Positions 35,101-41,410 are shown, counted from the first letter of the stretch. The stretch: 64,000 nt of DNA from Enoplolaimus lenunculus (GCA_030248215.1 JASANG010000955.1:62001-126000); one strand, 5' to 3'. The notes: a model not told the origin generated them from the letters alone. Numbers and translations: made by a program.

Positions 35101-38100
35101 ATTTGAGACAACAGTTGATAGACGTAAAAATGACGTCATATTTAAATATTTAACGAAAGAACTATTTTAGTATAAACTGTATTAGAGCAAGTAGATCCAT
35201 AAGCGTGGTGCTTAGCTTTTTCGATATTTACGCCCCGCCTAGTAAGCTTTGATCCGTAACATCAGTAGGGCGGATTGCTCAGAGTTCAAGTCAAAATGTA
35301 CCCTCACCTGAACGTTAAGTTAGATAAAATTTAATTTTCAGCCACGTATTTTTAGCTTTTCCTATGTTTTGGTTTTGTTTTTACTTTTTATTTATTTTAC
35401 TTTCGTTCGAGGCGATTTTAATTTGACTGCACTAGTACTCGTGCAAAGGCATCATCCGCTTCACTCACCTGTTTCATTTTTGTTTCAGCGCCATCTCGAT
35501 ATTTGAATCGTTCCAAGCCATGGCAACAAAATTGGCCTGACGATCGATCAGCAACAACTACCATACCATATTATCAAGGTTAGTTAACTTTTAGTACTTT
35601 TAAACAATTTTGTTTTGAAACTTTGGGATGATTGGGCTAGATCTAGTGTTGTTAAAAGCTCTGGGGGGGCGGACGTTGGTTATCTTTCCCTCGGGCCCGT
35701 AGCCAATGGAGACCTGGGGCGCTGAGCCCCCTGGAAAAATTTTGGTTCCTGGAAAAATTTTGGCCCTTGGAAAATTTTCAACCTTGCATGTCACTCATTG
35801 AAAACCCTTGAATGCCCGTCCTGAAATTTTTTAGCCCCCCATAGCAAGGTGAGCTGGCTACGGGCCTGGTTTCCCAGTGTTTATCCGTTTCTGTCTGACC
35901 CATCCTACATTAGATTGGTAACACACTAATGCAAGCATCAATATACACTGTGCAGTACGGATAGTGAGATAAATCCCACAGCTTTAGTGTTACAGAAATA
36001 CCTCCTAAGAGATATGAATGGTCAAAAGAAATACCCTGTCTCGTCAGGCCCGTAGCCAGACGGAGCTGGAGACTCAGCCGCATCTGGAATAATTTTGGCC
36101 ACATACAAAATTTTCAACTGCTTGTAAGCCATGGGAAACCCTTGTATGCTCCTACTGAAAAGCGTTTAGCCCACATCTAGCAAGGTGACCTGGCTGGCTA
36201 CCGGCCTGTGTTCGGTTTGAACTGCTAAACCCTTTCGAAGTATGGGGTCAATCTTAAAAGTCCTGGTTTTAAATTTGGATTTAAAATTAAACATTTAACC
36301 TATATTCAAATTTGCACATTCGTCTTTGTGGATTTCACTTGTCTATCCGAGCGAAAATGATACTTGTCAGTGAACAAGGTTTTCAGTATCTTTACTGATG
36401 ATATAATTAACCAGATAATGGTGGGCGCTATACGGATCGTGCGGCGTTGTCCAGTGCCATCAGGCCTGTAGCCAGGTCACCTTGCTGATGGGGGGCTAAA
36501 AAATTTTCAGGAGGGGCATTCAAGCGTTTTCAATGAGTACAAGCAAGGTTGAAAACTTTCTAGGGTGGGCCCAAAATTTTCCATGGGGGGGCTGAGATCC
36601 CCGGGCCCGCCCCCTTGGCTACGGGCCCGACTTCCATGCGTCAACACGGTGACGGACGGTGCCGGACGTAATCAAACGTATAGCGTCGCACTGTGACTTC
36701 AGAATATTTATTTGTGTAGGTTTCCCTACCCAGTTTCAAATATACTGCAAAACCTTCTAAATTCGTGCACAACGATCGCTGCGAAACATATATTGAAAAC
36801 GTCATCGCGTTTGAATGACATCATTGCAGGGCAACCATGATTTTTGTTTCAGTCCCCAAAGCTGGTTATGGCCTTGTTCCAAAAGCTGCAACACTGCCCA
36901 GTTCTATGTATCATCAAGATCGATATTTCTTGGTAAGTGATCAAACCTAAATCCGTAAAGTACAATTAAGGCCGCAATTATTAAACGAGGGAGTGGTGCT
37001 ATTTGGTAAGTAATCAAACCGAAATCCATAAGGTACAATTAAAGCTGAATTATTGGACAGTGGGAGGGGTGCCGTGTCCCCCATAGCGACATCTTTGGGA
37101 CCCGGTTTATAATATCTGTATATGTATATCAGTGGTTTGAAAACGCAAACAAAATATATCGTAGTCATGTGCTTTTATTTTATTGTTTATTTTAAGGACA
37201 TATCGTATGAATCTGATCCGAATCGAAGCGTTGAGCAGTTATCTGAAAGTAAGGATTTTATTATTTTGATTTAATATAATGTAAATTTAAACATAAGTCG
37301 AACGGTGCGACCTCAGGTATATATACCGCCGGCTTTGGCACAAAATCAACATCCGCGGTCGTTAGAATTTTTGTCTGAGGTTCCGGCAATTTTGATGGTT
37401 CATTTTTACATAGTTTTACAAAAATTGTATCCGTTTGGTGCGTTTAAAACTTTTGGTATAATTTATAGAAGTGAAATGTCGGGATATCTTAAAAAAAATT
37501 AGTTTACAACCAAAATTTTTAACCGCACTCAACAAATATTTGGCTAAATTAGCAAATCGAACATTATTTTAATTACCTACTTAATTTCGCTTCTCCTCCG
37601 GAATCATGTCCGGCTCCGGTTGCGGTTTATTTCATTTCCGGTTGCACCTTGATGAGTCCGTATAAGATTATGGCGAAATTTACTATTTCAAAGCAACTGT
37701 AAATTATCAATGATGCATACCAAAAAGTATTTTGCTATAACTGCGCCTACTAAATCAAAGAATAGTGCAAGCAAGTTGAATACAACGAGCTGGGTGTAGC
37801 GAGTATGTGATTCAAATTGAATACAACATTCGAATATCCACGAAATTTTTAACAGATTTATTTTTTGACTAAAATGTTCCACAAACATATTTCGAATGGT
37901 CTGATGGCCCATGTATTGAACAGGGCCGGATCGCTTTCCGGCGGGTCTGTAATAGAGTCAGTTTAAGCTTTAGACTAACTTTTTGCTTAGGCTTAGGCTT
38001 AGGAATAGGCTCATCCTTACGCTTAGGCTTAGGCTTAGACTTAGGCTTATTTAATATGCTTATACTACTGTTCCGAACCTGTTTTTCACATGGGCCTGTC

Positions 38101-40423
38101 TGTTTATCAAAGTTTTTCATGCCCCCTACTTGTTACTTTTAGTGCTGTCCGGATTTCTAGTGGCACTGTAAAAGAGTAGCGCTTAAGTTTTAGACTACAA
38201 TTTTTTGCTTAGGCTTTAAGCTTCTGGTTTACACTTTTTTCAACGCGTAAGCTTTGGCTTATGAATATGTTTAATCTACTGTTATAGCACTAAAAGTAGA
38301 GCACTAAAAGTAACATTGGCCATTGCTTCTGTCGTCTGCCTATTTTAACAATTCTGGTTGCGAAACTGGTTAAATTCGAGTCCGAACTTTCTAAAATTGG
38401 GTTCGTTTGCAGGAGGCTCGTCGATTTTTACGGGGCCAATTCCGTCACAAGCTGGCGGTACAATTGGCGACGGTAGATGGAGCGTGGCGTCATCCCGGGC
38501 GTACGAATTGCGATACCCGATACCGCCTTCCTACGGCTCAGGACTACTTGGTACATCGTTGCCTGATATGAGCAAACCTCCAAAGGTAAGGTGTGATTTA
38601 ACCTTTATGGCCAATGTATTCAATACGACCGTAACAGTAGTCTAAGACTATTCCTTAGCCTAAGCCTAACCTTAAGCGTAAAAATGAGCTTATACCTAAC
38701 ACTAGGCCTAAATAGATACAACGTAAGCCCGCACTTTGATGCATTCTGCTGACAAATGTTTAGTGTTAACATTGCTTCCAGCCACGCTTTATCCCTACTT
38801 ATACTTAAAACTTAAACCTAAGCGAAAAATTTGCCAAAAGATTAACCCAACTCTATTGCAGTCCTGCAGAAAAACGTTCCGCATCAATGCGTTACATGCG
38901 TCACATCTTCGCGGTCATTGGTGTTTAATTTCCCGTTACGGGAATATATCGTTGCCATCGAGCGTTGACGTAGCTACAATTTTGCAAACGAGAGTCGGCT
39001 ACGTTTTATAAACAATTTCGAAACAGTCGTTTCCTGTGTTACAAACTGAAAAAGTATCTAAAAATGTTTTCACAAAAATCTGCGCATACACGGGAAGTTT
39101 TACCCCTGAAGCCTCCTGGGTATACGATCTTGTAAAGCGGATGTACCGATCGAGAAAAATTTGGATCGAACACGATGTAGAATCATCGGGGTCGTCATTC
39201 CATTAAGGTGTTTTAGCAACGAAAACAGTGTAAATCAATACACTGCAGTCGCTACTCATTTTCAATTTAACCCCGAGTTTCAAATTGTATGTTTTCTTTT
39301 ATTTGTTTTCAGATTTACCCGTATGACGAGATTGTGACAAGCAATAAACGTTTACCCGAAGACGTTGACCGCTTACACCTTGAGGTATGTCCGAGTTATA
39401 ATCGAAGAAAATGCTGTATTTGATTTCACGACAATTAGTTGCCCGACGCCTTGTCGTTCGGCAGTGCCCTTAAGCCTATTAATATTTCTAAGCAAGATAA
39501 ACGAAATCTTAATCCTAAGCCTAAGCCGAAGCATAGTGATAGACGGCGTAGTGTCGAGGCGATGACATTTCGGAGTATAAGTTGTCTGTCGACGAATTGT
39601 CGTGATACTGATGCATTTATTTGCTGTTTTTACATACATGGGCGCATGAAGTAGTTTAGCCACAAGACCGTAGAGTTTGTCTAAGCGTGTTATGCGGCGT
39701 TCACAATAAAAAATTTGGCCTGGCCACAAAATATGTCCCATCCCAGGGTTAACGGCCAAATTTTTTATTGTGAACCCCGCATTACTGTCGCTTATCATCT
39801 GACATTTACGATGTAACCGAAAATTTAATAAGGAAATCATAGCCGGTCTTAGATTTTCGACATTTAGGGACGGATTTGCTGATTGTTAAAGTTTAGGGAA
39901 TCAAAATATATTAAAAAATTTTTCATACATCAACATACAGATCTTATCCGTAAATAACTTAGCGGCGTTAAAAACTCAATTTTGCTTAAAAAGGCAGTTC
40001 GAACCAACGGGTAGTATGCAGGGAAGAATGGACGGCAAACTTTGATTGCTATAATTGTTGAGGGGTTTGGGGTACAAATTTTCTTTGAAATTTTAATGTC
40101 AAATCGTAACCGTGTCTCCAGGATTCTAGCTACGCTCCTTCCTCGGGCTTCGAAGTTTCCAGTAAGAGTCGCCACTGATTGTTGACATTTTAGAACGACC
40201 CGATACCAAAACAGCTGAATTTACTGGTACCACCGGTCTTCGTAGTCGCATTGTCAACACCTTTTCAATGAGTTTCCTTGTGATTTACGGATTCGATTCA
40301 ATATTTCAGCGTCATTTGGCACGTGAAGAATTTGAAGATTTGTTCGGAATGACTCCGATTGAATTTTACAAACTTCCACGATGGCGTCGAATCAATATCA
40401 AGCGGTCGCTGAAGCTGTTCTAA
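20125..40423 (+). CDS. Actin-binding LIM protein (abLIM / UNC-115 family), multi-exon gene
   Basis: Members of this family bind F-actin through a C-terminal villin headpiece, carry tandem LIM zinc fingers at the N-terminal side for protein contacts, and act in cytoskeletal remodelling (axon guidance in worm and fly, sarcomere or stress-fibre association in vertebrates). The sequence shows, in order, an N-terminal low-complexity region with DWGGVYVGP, LIM1 to LIM4, a linker with the family signatures IEREDFPAP and DPRSKSRTPNAKRDP, then a headpiece ending KLPRWRR and KRSLKLF before TAA at 40421-40423. Exons are joined by GT-AG introns of about 150 bp to 2.6 kb, and phases agree across every junction from LIM1 on except inside exon 27590-27845. 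The start codon is not located, so the 5' limit is the first exon I can argue for. Gene identity is very secure; the N-terminal model is provisional. Confidence 0.95.
20380..20774 (+). CDS. N-terminal exon 1A with DWGGVYVGP motif (left edge uncertain)
   Basis: An open frame runs from 20291 to a TAG at 20831 with no early ATG, so this is probably an internal exon rather than a start. It holds DWGGVYVGP at 20417-20443, then a Gln/Thr/Ala/Arg-rich low-complexity stretch. The donor gtaaga after 20774 leaves phase 1 and fits both the LIM1 exon (giving ES-KLICQGC) and exon 21449-22003. The acceptor at 20378-20379 (ttctcgtag) is the best of several and enters in phase 2, which does not match the 20125-20175 exon; another upstream exon may exist. 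The frame is well supported by the motif shared with 1B; the boundary is not. Confidence 0.6.
21129..21314 (-). mobile_element. Family A element between exons 1A and 1B
   Basis: tatatagaacagggccgtgg to aaaaacgttccgcccgtga then ctttgcatgg, with a decayed CCTAAGC core. Confidence 0.75.
21449..22003 (+). CDS. N-terminal exon 1B with DWGGVYVGP motif and polyglutamine tract
   Basis: The acceptor attttaatttcag precedes a 555-nt exon, phase 1 at both ends, ending at the donor gtaaga. It begins PDWGGVYVGPITSEA, continues with an Arg-rich stretch, a Gln-rich CAA/CAG/AAA tract at about 21626-21706, then a Ser/Thr/Pro-rich region, and ends KKLFRVSG, which joins directly to KLICQGC of LIM1. The ATG at 21427 lies in the acceptor's pyrimidine tract and could serve as a start in a transcript beginning here, but the near-perfect acceptor favours an internal exon. 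Disorder is expected from the composition. Confidence 0.75.
22150..22318 (+). mobile_element. Family I element
   Basis: Begins tactgtaacgacccgaataa and holds repeated GAGTCCG/GAGTCCC blocks, ending ttgtagcgcatagatgactc. The inverse of 55560-55726 matches it along its length. Unclassified. Confidence 0.75.
22579..22690. repeat. TTAGGC/CCTAAGC inverted pair
   Basis: ttaggtttaggcttaggca followed by gttataagcc-ttaatctaagcc and gcctaagcctaagc: a short foldback of the hexamer without recognisable A or B ends. Confidence 0.6.
23002..23097 (+). CDS. abLIM exon: LIM1, first half
   Basis: After the acceptor gtgttttag the exon reads KLICQGCKKKCTGDLLK and then FHISCFICA: the CxxC and HxxC ligands of the first zinc finger and the opening cysteine of the second. 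The donor is gtaaat, phase 1 at both ends. It matches the LIM1 pattern of abLIM (CHKCGEPCKGEVLR and FHIKCFTC in human ABLIM1, from memory). Confidence 0.95.
23128..23180 (+). repeat. TA/TG microsatellite
   Basis: tatatata followed by tgtgtgtgtgtg in the intron after the first LIM1 exon. Confidence 0.85.
23349..23518 (-). mobile_element. Family C element in LIM1 intron
   Basis: GGGCCCGTAGCCAAGAGGAG to gacctggctgctggcctg, with a C-run and aatttacaaccttgcttg. Confidence 0.78.
23722..23800 (+). CDS. abLIM exon: LIM1, second half
   Basis: Begins DCNIQLKEVGFFEKSG and continues VYYCPEHYHSR, completing the second zinc finger of LIM1 (CxxC across the junction, then CPEH). The acceptor is ttaaattttag, the donor gtatgt, leaving phase 2. 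Confidence 0.95.
23815..24110 (+). mobile_element. Family H sequence split by a family B element
   Basis: gtgtaaacggatagtaaatg to ataaaagttc matches the start of the H element at 28185; after the B insertion (23872-24071) the sequence resumes with agtttcaaagag, as in H. Confidence 0.6.
23872..24071 (+). mobile_element. Family B element inserted in family H
   Basis: GGCCCATGGTACTTTTAAAG to ccctaaaacaaacattggcc. Flanks aaagttcc and taagtttc match at 6 of 8, fitting an eroded 8-bp TSD. Confidence 0.85.
24630..24856 (+). mobile_element. Repeat element with 24-bp tandem units (tatccggatatgtattcg)
   Basis: cagatgggtgtaccggttat opens a block in which aaatatgtatccggatatgt recurs about five times, closing with gatattaaaaaatatccaat. 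The ends look like an inverted pair of hAT type, without a clear TSD. Confidence 0.6.
24904..25008 (+). CDS. abLIM exon: LIM2, first half
   Basis: Reads FGSKCGSCGQYVEGQVV and then SYHQNCFKCERCK: first zinc finger of LIM2 and the CxxC of the second. It closely resembles the abLIM signature RCHGCGEFVEGEVV. Acceptor ttaatttaag, donor gtaaga, phase 2 out. Confidence 0.95.
25104..25274 (-). mobile_element. Family B-like element (decayed)
   Basis: GGGCCAATGTTGCTTTTAGG at the left, cggccctaatgctaaagggc at the right, CCTAAGC-type core. Confidence 0.65.
25325..25533. mobile_element. Family K element
   Basis: tattctcaaatgtgtacagc at one end and the inverse gataggtgctacacacattt at the other: terminal inverted repeats of at least 20 bp. 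Confidence 0.75.
25747..25884 (-). mobile_element. Family C element (decayed)
   Basis: gttcatagccaagaggggca to gcaaggtgggctagctatat. Confidence 0.6.
25941..26135 (+). repeat. GC-rich 49-bp tandem repeat, four copies
   Basis: Units start at 25941, 25990, 26039 and 26088 (cactcggccgggtcccggcc and so on). They are nearly identical and far more GC-rich than the surroundings. The Gly/Pro/Arg-rich open frames on both strands are by-products. Confidence 0.95.
26688..26880 (+). repeat. tRNA-derived SINE
   Basis: tgtgcggcgcagtggtatcg resembles a Pol III A box, and gagagttcgatccccactcc, about 45 bp later, contains a canonical B box (GTTCGATCC). A non-tRNA tail follows to about 26880. Confidence 0.7.
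27303..27492 (-). mobile_element. Family A element with perfect 8-bp TSD
   Basis: gcctatgtaaagaacagggt to ctgatgtttacgtgggcc; CCTAAGC core. Flanks ATGTTTTG on both sides are identical. Lies about 100 bp before the LIM2 exon acceptor. Confidence 0.93.
27590..27845 (+). CDS. abLIM exon: end of LIM2 and linker, with a frame conflict
   Basis: The entry frame (acceptor attttacag, phase 2) reads QPFPVGQKVTFTGREHLC then QKC, finishing LIM2, but reaches TGA at 27678-27680. The exit frame, fixed by the next exon (A at 27845 plus AC gives Asn before CAAC of LIM3), is open from 27641 as a Ser/Thr/Ala-rich linker. The two frames differ by one nucleotide. Removing 27668-27738 (gtcgct to gcgcag, 71 nt) would reconcile them, but both splice signals are weak; a small indel or assembly error near 27651-27670 is equally possible. 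The donor is gttagt. Confidence 0.8.
27883..27925 (+). mobile_element. Family K end fragment just after an exon
   Basis: ccagtattctcaaatgtgtg begins 38 bp after the donor at 27846; only one end is evident. Confidence 0.5.
28031..28175 (+). mobile_element. Family C element (decayed)
   Basis: aaccagctcaccttgccagg to ggagggctgagccccct. Confidence 0.6.
28185..28573 (+). mobile_element. Family H (hAT-like) element with TSD
   Basis: CAGGGTGTAAACGGATAG at the left and the inverse of TAGGATGTAACCGGATAT at the right. Flanks ttaatatg and ctaatatg match at 7 of 8. Interior rich in cggaaacgg. No transposase. Confidence 0.87.
28775..28901 (+). CDS. abLIM exon: LIM3, first half
   Basis: Reads CAACQEPIRSGQVLLALD, then WHIRCFKCSTCDAVL and GEYMSK. 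All ligands of the first finger and the CxxC of the second are present, and ALD-QWH plus GEY-SK match the LIM3 signature of abLIM proteins. Acceptor gacaattttag, donor gtaagt, phase 2 out. Confidence 0.96.
28925..29155 (+). repeat. Family J repeat (also at about 56870-57112)
   Basis: Rich in gtttaa/ttaaac: agtttaagtaaac, cttaagcttaaatcaagtta then gtttaaacttttagagag. It is colinear with the copy at 57 kb. Confidence 0.75.
29195..29288 (+). CDS. abLIM exon: LIM3 end and LIM4 start
   Basis: Reads DGKPYCVRDYNAHFGIQC, completing LIM3 (C and D ligands), then CDNCGVYIAGKVLQ, opening LIM4. Acceptor gattttatag, donor gtaacc, phase 0 out. A family C element starts within about 10 bp of the donor. Confidence 0.96.
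29296..29447 (-). mobile_element. Family C element beside the LIM3/LIM4 exon
   Basis: gcagaggccacgggaggcca to gatgagctggctacggtcct, 8 bp after the exon donor. Confidence 0.72.
29883..29970 (+). CDS. abLIM exon: LIM4, middle
   Basis: Reads AGDFHFHPACARCARCDT and then GDGEEMYMQG, matching the LIM4 signature of abLIM (HYHPSCARCSRC, then EGEEMYLQG, in vertebrates). Acceptor tttattatag, donor gtaatt, phase 1 out. Confidence 0.96.
30093..30393 (+). mobile_element. Family A element split by a family C insertion
   Basis: Left part tgtaaagatgaagggtggaa to gaaggactgca; right part gactgcaatagagcaagctt to gttctatgcattggcc. The break duplicates GGACTGCA. Confidence 0.88.
30135..30299 (-). mobile_element. 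Family C element with perfect 8-bp TSD inside family A
   Basis: CGAGCCCGTAGCCAAGGG to gctggctacaggcctg; GGACTGCA at 30127-30134 and again at 30300-30307. An 8-bp TSD and CAGGCCYGTAGCC-type ends indicate a hAT MITE. Confidence 0.93.
30611..30666 (+). CDS. abLIM exon: end of LIM4
   Basis: Short exon reading DEIWHPKCQELNELNPAA, supplying the last two zinc ligands (H and C of WHPKC) of LIM4. Acceptor ttgttttcag, donor gtaagc, phase 0 out. Confidence 0.94.
30690..30820 (-). mobile_element. Family C fragment
   Basis: gtcgtagccaagaggggggg, gaaaaatttcaaccatgctt, then passes into the tandem block at 30822. Confidence 0.6.
30822..31135. repeat. Tandem array, three units of about 109 bp
   Basis: Units start at 30824, 30932 and 31042 with gcagcccaactgta, each containing cctatgaataaatctaagca and cctaagcctaagcggaatga. 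The unit is the core of a family G element. Confidence 0.92.
31115..31235 (+). mobile_element. Family G right end
   Basis: gacgaattgtcgattcgatg, aatttcggattaccaattgt, several gacgagttgtcgg units, and gacgaattgtcaatatacca: the family G terminus following the amplified core. Confidence 0.8.
31698..31968 (+). CDS. abLIM exon: Pro/Ser-rich linker
   Basis: A 271-nt exon after the acceptor gttcatttcag. It opens ITSPHPRSLRKGPGSPGLH and ends with LTYMYLTPEVEKGYLK and PVPPKAPQTPQFHMPPSG. The tyrosine-rich start of the last block followed by a proline-rich run is typical of the region after LIM4 in invertebrate abLIM/UNC-115 proteins. Donor gtaact, phase 1. A longer open frame at 31496-31837 in another register is its shadow. 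Confidence 0.92.
32122..32184 (+). CDS. abLIM exon: basic linker
   Basis: Reads SPIAIRKSRASYLKTGMQKL. Acceptor tttttttctag, donor gtaagg, phase 1 at both ends, so it could be skipped without a frame change. The upstream intron (31969-32121) is among the shortest in the gene, at 153 bp. Confidence 0.88.
32670..32866 (+). mobile_element. Family B element
   Basis: GGCCCATGTTACTTTAAGGG to cttaaagtaacattggcc, with two TTAGGC arrays separated by aacacatttttgcaatgc. It sits in the intron before exon 32985. Confidence 0.9.
32985..33152 (+). CDS. abLIM exon: linker with IEREDFPAP signature
   Basis: Reads TEALEDSYPRAKSPHMNN and later HIPEPGEVRPIEREDFPAP followed by IYPYAVE. The block P-IER-DFPAP-PYPY is a conserved signature of abLIM-family linkers. 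The acceptor follows a poly-T tract, donor gtaaat, phase 1 out. Confidence 0.93.
33215..33595 (+). repeat. tRNA-derived SINE with an internal 46-bp tandem repeat
   Basis: Shared with 41156-41410: the head (ccaactcagcgcaatctg), the 46-bp block, a tRNA-like part (agctgagtggtggtagt, then gcgttcgaatcct with a B box) and the tail agaaaatattcatgtgagaa. The 46-bp block occurs four times here, at 33293, 33339, 33385 and 33431, against once in the other copy. Confidence 0.85.
33994..34175 (+). CDS. abLIM exon: acidic stretch and helical linker
   Basis: Opens LRRRFSSSEPEDDEDDNDD, an acidic run, then GVKLQRQGERLKVIAVASSI and AQVFATDVE. The second block corresponds to the short predicted helix before the DPRS signature in abLIM proteins (LSKL-TGIGKVFLKEVE type). 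Acceptor cgatatttcag, donor gtaaga, phase 0. Confidence 0.92.
34390..34504 (+). CDS. abLIM exon: DPRS/SRTP signature
   Basis: Reads SMDPRSKSRTPNAKRDPI then HRCRYESPINA, one of the most conserved linker segments of abLIM proteins (SRTPSAKRE and RYESPVNASPSR in others, from memory). Acceptor gacgtttcag, donor gtgagt, phase 1. Confidence 0.95.
34540..35035. repeat. Tandem duplication of about 248 bp inside an intron
   Basis: gattttgaaacttttccaag and the following family A left half appear at 34560 and again at 34808, with few differences. Only the second copy continues to a full right end. Confidence 0.92.
34588..34775 (-). mobile_element. Family A left part (first copy of the duplication)
   Basis: gcccatgtaaagaacagggg, then alternating cctaagcctaagcgtaagaa and tgagcatattc blocks; no right end. 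Confidence 0.85.
34836..35099 (-). mobile_element. Family A element (second copy, complete)
   Basis: gcccatgtaaagaacagggg to cgcccatgatctttacatga then gcc; core units cctaagcctaagcgtaagaa repeat three times. Confidence 0.9.
35489..35578 (+). CDS. abLIM exon: linker following the SRTP block
   Basis: Continues as SPSRYLNRSKPWQQNWPDD then RSATTTIPYYQ; the SPSR completes the conserved NASPSR signature across the junction. Acceptor ttttgtttcag, donor gttagt, phase 1 at both ends. Confidence 0.92.
35692..35868 (-). mobile_element. Family C element
   Basis: CGGGCCCGTAGCCAATGG to gtgagctggctacgggcctg; flanks ctttccct and gtttccca match at 6 of 8. Confidence 0.85.
36045..36208 (-). mobile_element. 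Family C element
   Basis: CAGGCCCGTAGCCAGACGG to ggctggctaccggcctg. Confidence 0.8.
36461..36629 (+). mobile_element. Family C element
   Basis: CAGGCCTGTAGCCAGGTCAC to cccttggctacgggcccg; flanks agtgccat and acttccat match at 6 of 8. Confidence 0.87.
36853..36932 (+). CDS. abLIM exon: short linker
   Basis: Reads VPKAGYGLVPKAATLPSSMY then HQDRYFL. Acceptor ttttgtttcag, donor gtaagt, phase 0 out. Beyond its position and phase, the KAATLP stretch recalls the TASLPGYG region of vertebrate abLIM. Confidence 0.88.
37197..37248 (+). CDS. abLIM exon: short linker (52 nt)
   Basis: Reads DISYESDPNRSVEQLSE. Acceptor tgtttattttaag, donor gtaagg; phase 0 in, phase 1 out, which matches the flanking exons, so it is needed to keep frame. 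No family motif recognised. Confidence 0.85.
37590..37660. repeat. Family H-like fragment
   Basis: ctccggaatcatgtccggct and ccggttgcaccttgatg, the ccggttgc motif set of family H. Ends not defined. Confidence 0.45.
37906..38096 (+). mobile_element. Family A element
   Basis: GGCCCATGTATTGAACAGGG to ctgtttttcacatgggcc with TTAGGC core and the aataggctcatccttacgc spacer. Confidence 0.88.
38124..38325 (+). mobile_element. Family B element (decayed)
   Basis: cttgttacttttagtgctgt to gcactaaaagtaacattggc, with cttaggctttaagctt and ttttttcaacgcgtaagct. Confidence 0.72.
38413..38585 (+). CDS. abLIM exon: linker before the headpiece
   Basis: Reads RGSSIFTGPIPSQAGGTIGD, then a segment ending GTSLPDMSKPPK. 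The end corresponds to SMPNMLEPK of human ABLIM1, which directly precedes the headpiece. Acceptor cgtttgcag, donor gtaagg, phase 0 out. Confidence 0.92.
38607..38905 (-). mobile_element. Family A element (decayed, enlarged)
   Basis: ggccaatgtattcaatacga at the left, 22 bp after an exon donor, and cagaaaaacgttccgcatca at the right. About 100 bp longer than typical copies, with non-family sequence at about 38710-38800. Confidence 0.7.
39313..39384 (+). CDS. abLIM exon: villin headpiece, N-terminal subdomain
   Basis: Reads IYPYDEIVTSNKRLPEDVD then RLHLE. The YPYD/E start and the LP-DVDR-LE pattern are headpiece hallmarks. Acceptor tttgttttcag, donor gtatgt, phase 0 at both ends. Confidence 0.96.
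39422..39612 (+). mobile_element. Family G element
   Basis: gatttcacgacaattagttg to cgacgaattgtcgtgatact, with core taatcctaagcctaagccga. It begins about 38 bp after the headpiece exon donor. Confidence 0.82.
39693..39781. mobile_element. Family L palindromic element with TTA TSD
   Basis: TGCGGCGTTCACAATAAAAA to its near-perfect inverse (attgtgaaccccgca); TTA on both sides. TTA targets and the palindrome suggest a PIF/Harbinger-type MITE of 89 bp. Confidence 0.87.
40310..40423 (+). CDS. abLIM terminal exon: villin headpiece C-terminal subdomain and stop
   Basis: Reads RHLAREEFEDLFGMTPIEFY then KLPRWRRINIKRSLKLF and TAA. It carries the features of the actin-binding headpiece: F-x-x-x-FGM, F-x-x-LP-W, and the basic C-terminus ending LKLF (KAKLF in vertebrates). 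Acceptor caatatttcag. Confidence 0.97.
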   Translation, partial: RHLAREEFEDLFGMTPIEFYKLPRWRRINIKRSLKLF

Positions 40424-40433
40424 ACGTCATTCG

Positions 40434-40480
40434 GTATTTTCAAATGTGTGTAGCACTTATCACCAGTTGATCATAAATCT
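40434..40480 (+). mobile_element. Family K end just after the stop codon
   Basis: tattttcaaatgtgtgtagc then acttatcaccagttgatcat, starting 11 nt past TAA. The other end was not found. Confidence 0.6.
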
Positions 40481-40749
40481 GAAAACTTTACAATGAGTTG
40501 AAAAATAGATATTTGAGATTTTTGTGTAGCTAAAATGTTTCTGACGCAGTTCCTGCGTGAAACTTCAAATAAGATTACACGTGTAACCAGGACGAAATTT
40601 TTTAGCCCCTGCTTAAGTCCAGATTGTTACTCTAAAGTGTGTTAAAAGTATTTTTATCACTTTTCAGCATTGATTTCGCAAGGGGATATATCCTCCTACC
40701 CCTTGAATAGTCTGACGGCTATAGGTGAATATCTGCAAAGCCGCTGCAT

Positions 40750-40935
40750 GGTTATAGGCAGTGTCGGTGGAAGCGCCCCACGAAACCCCCAATTGGGGGA
40801 CCCGACCGTTGGGGCCCCATTTTGGCAAATTAAAAATTTTTTTCGTAGACCACGAAGCGATAGAGCTGTGAAACATCAGATTGGATGCCCCTTCGGACCT
40901 GTTTGTGATCCTCGGCAATCCCAACGCTGGCCCTG
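40750..40935. repeat. GC-rich repeat related to 14995-15200
   Basis: agtgtcggtggaagcgcccc, ggccccattttggca, gaagcgatagagctgtgaaa. Probably within the 3' UTR. Confidence 0.55.
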
Positions 40936-41155
40936 GTTATCAGTGCCACACAAATCATAAAATAAAAGTACAACGATTCGAATATTTTAATGCAGTGTTT
41001 ATATTTGTGTCGATATAACTCAATTTCGGTCTTATGGAGGTCTTAATTCTTGCAATCAAATTGTATTTTGCTTATGCTTAGAGGCAGACTTGGCATTATA
41101 GTAGCAGAGTCTATTAATTGGTCTCCAATAACGTATAATTAACCCCTTCTCACAT

Positions 41156-41410
41156 TGAGTTGCCTGTAGGCAACTCAGTGCAGTGTATATACGTTAAATA
41201 ATATATATCGCACCGTGTTTAACAATTGCAACACGTATACATAATACTAAATCACCACAAGACGTGAGAGCCCCCTCGGGCTCGAGCGTCAAGCTCCTAT
41301 AGCGGAGTGGTGATGGTACACGCCTCCCACTCCAGTCACTGGAGTTCGAATCCTAGCATAAAAGTGGGTCTCAGGGGAAATAGAAAATATTCATGTGAGA
41401 AAGGGTTAAG
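41156..41410 (+). repeat. tRNA-derived SINE (single 46-bp block)
   Basis: gagttgcctgtaggcaactc at the head, ccacaagacgtgagagcccc, an A-box-like tagcggagtggtgatggt, a B box in ggagttcgaatcc, and the tail agaaaatattcatgtgagaa then agggttaa. Confidence 0.83.

Larger units (their letters stand above)
40424..40985 (+). promoter_or_regulatory. Presumed 3' UTR with candidate polyadenylation signal
   Basis: An AATAAA lies at 40961-40966, about 540 nt after the stop, the first good candidate downstream. The interval contains the end of a family K repeat (about 40434-40480) and a GC-rich repeat (about 40750-40930, related to 14995-15200). Only the hexamer is visible, so the transcript end is inferred. 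Confidence 0.4.
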
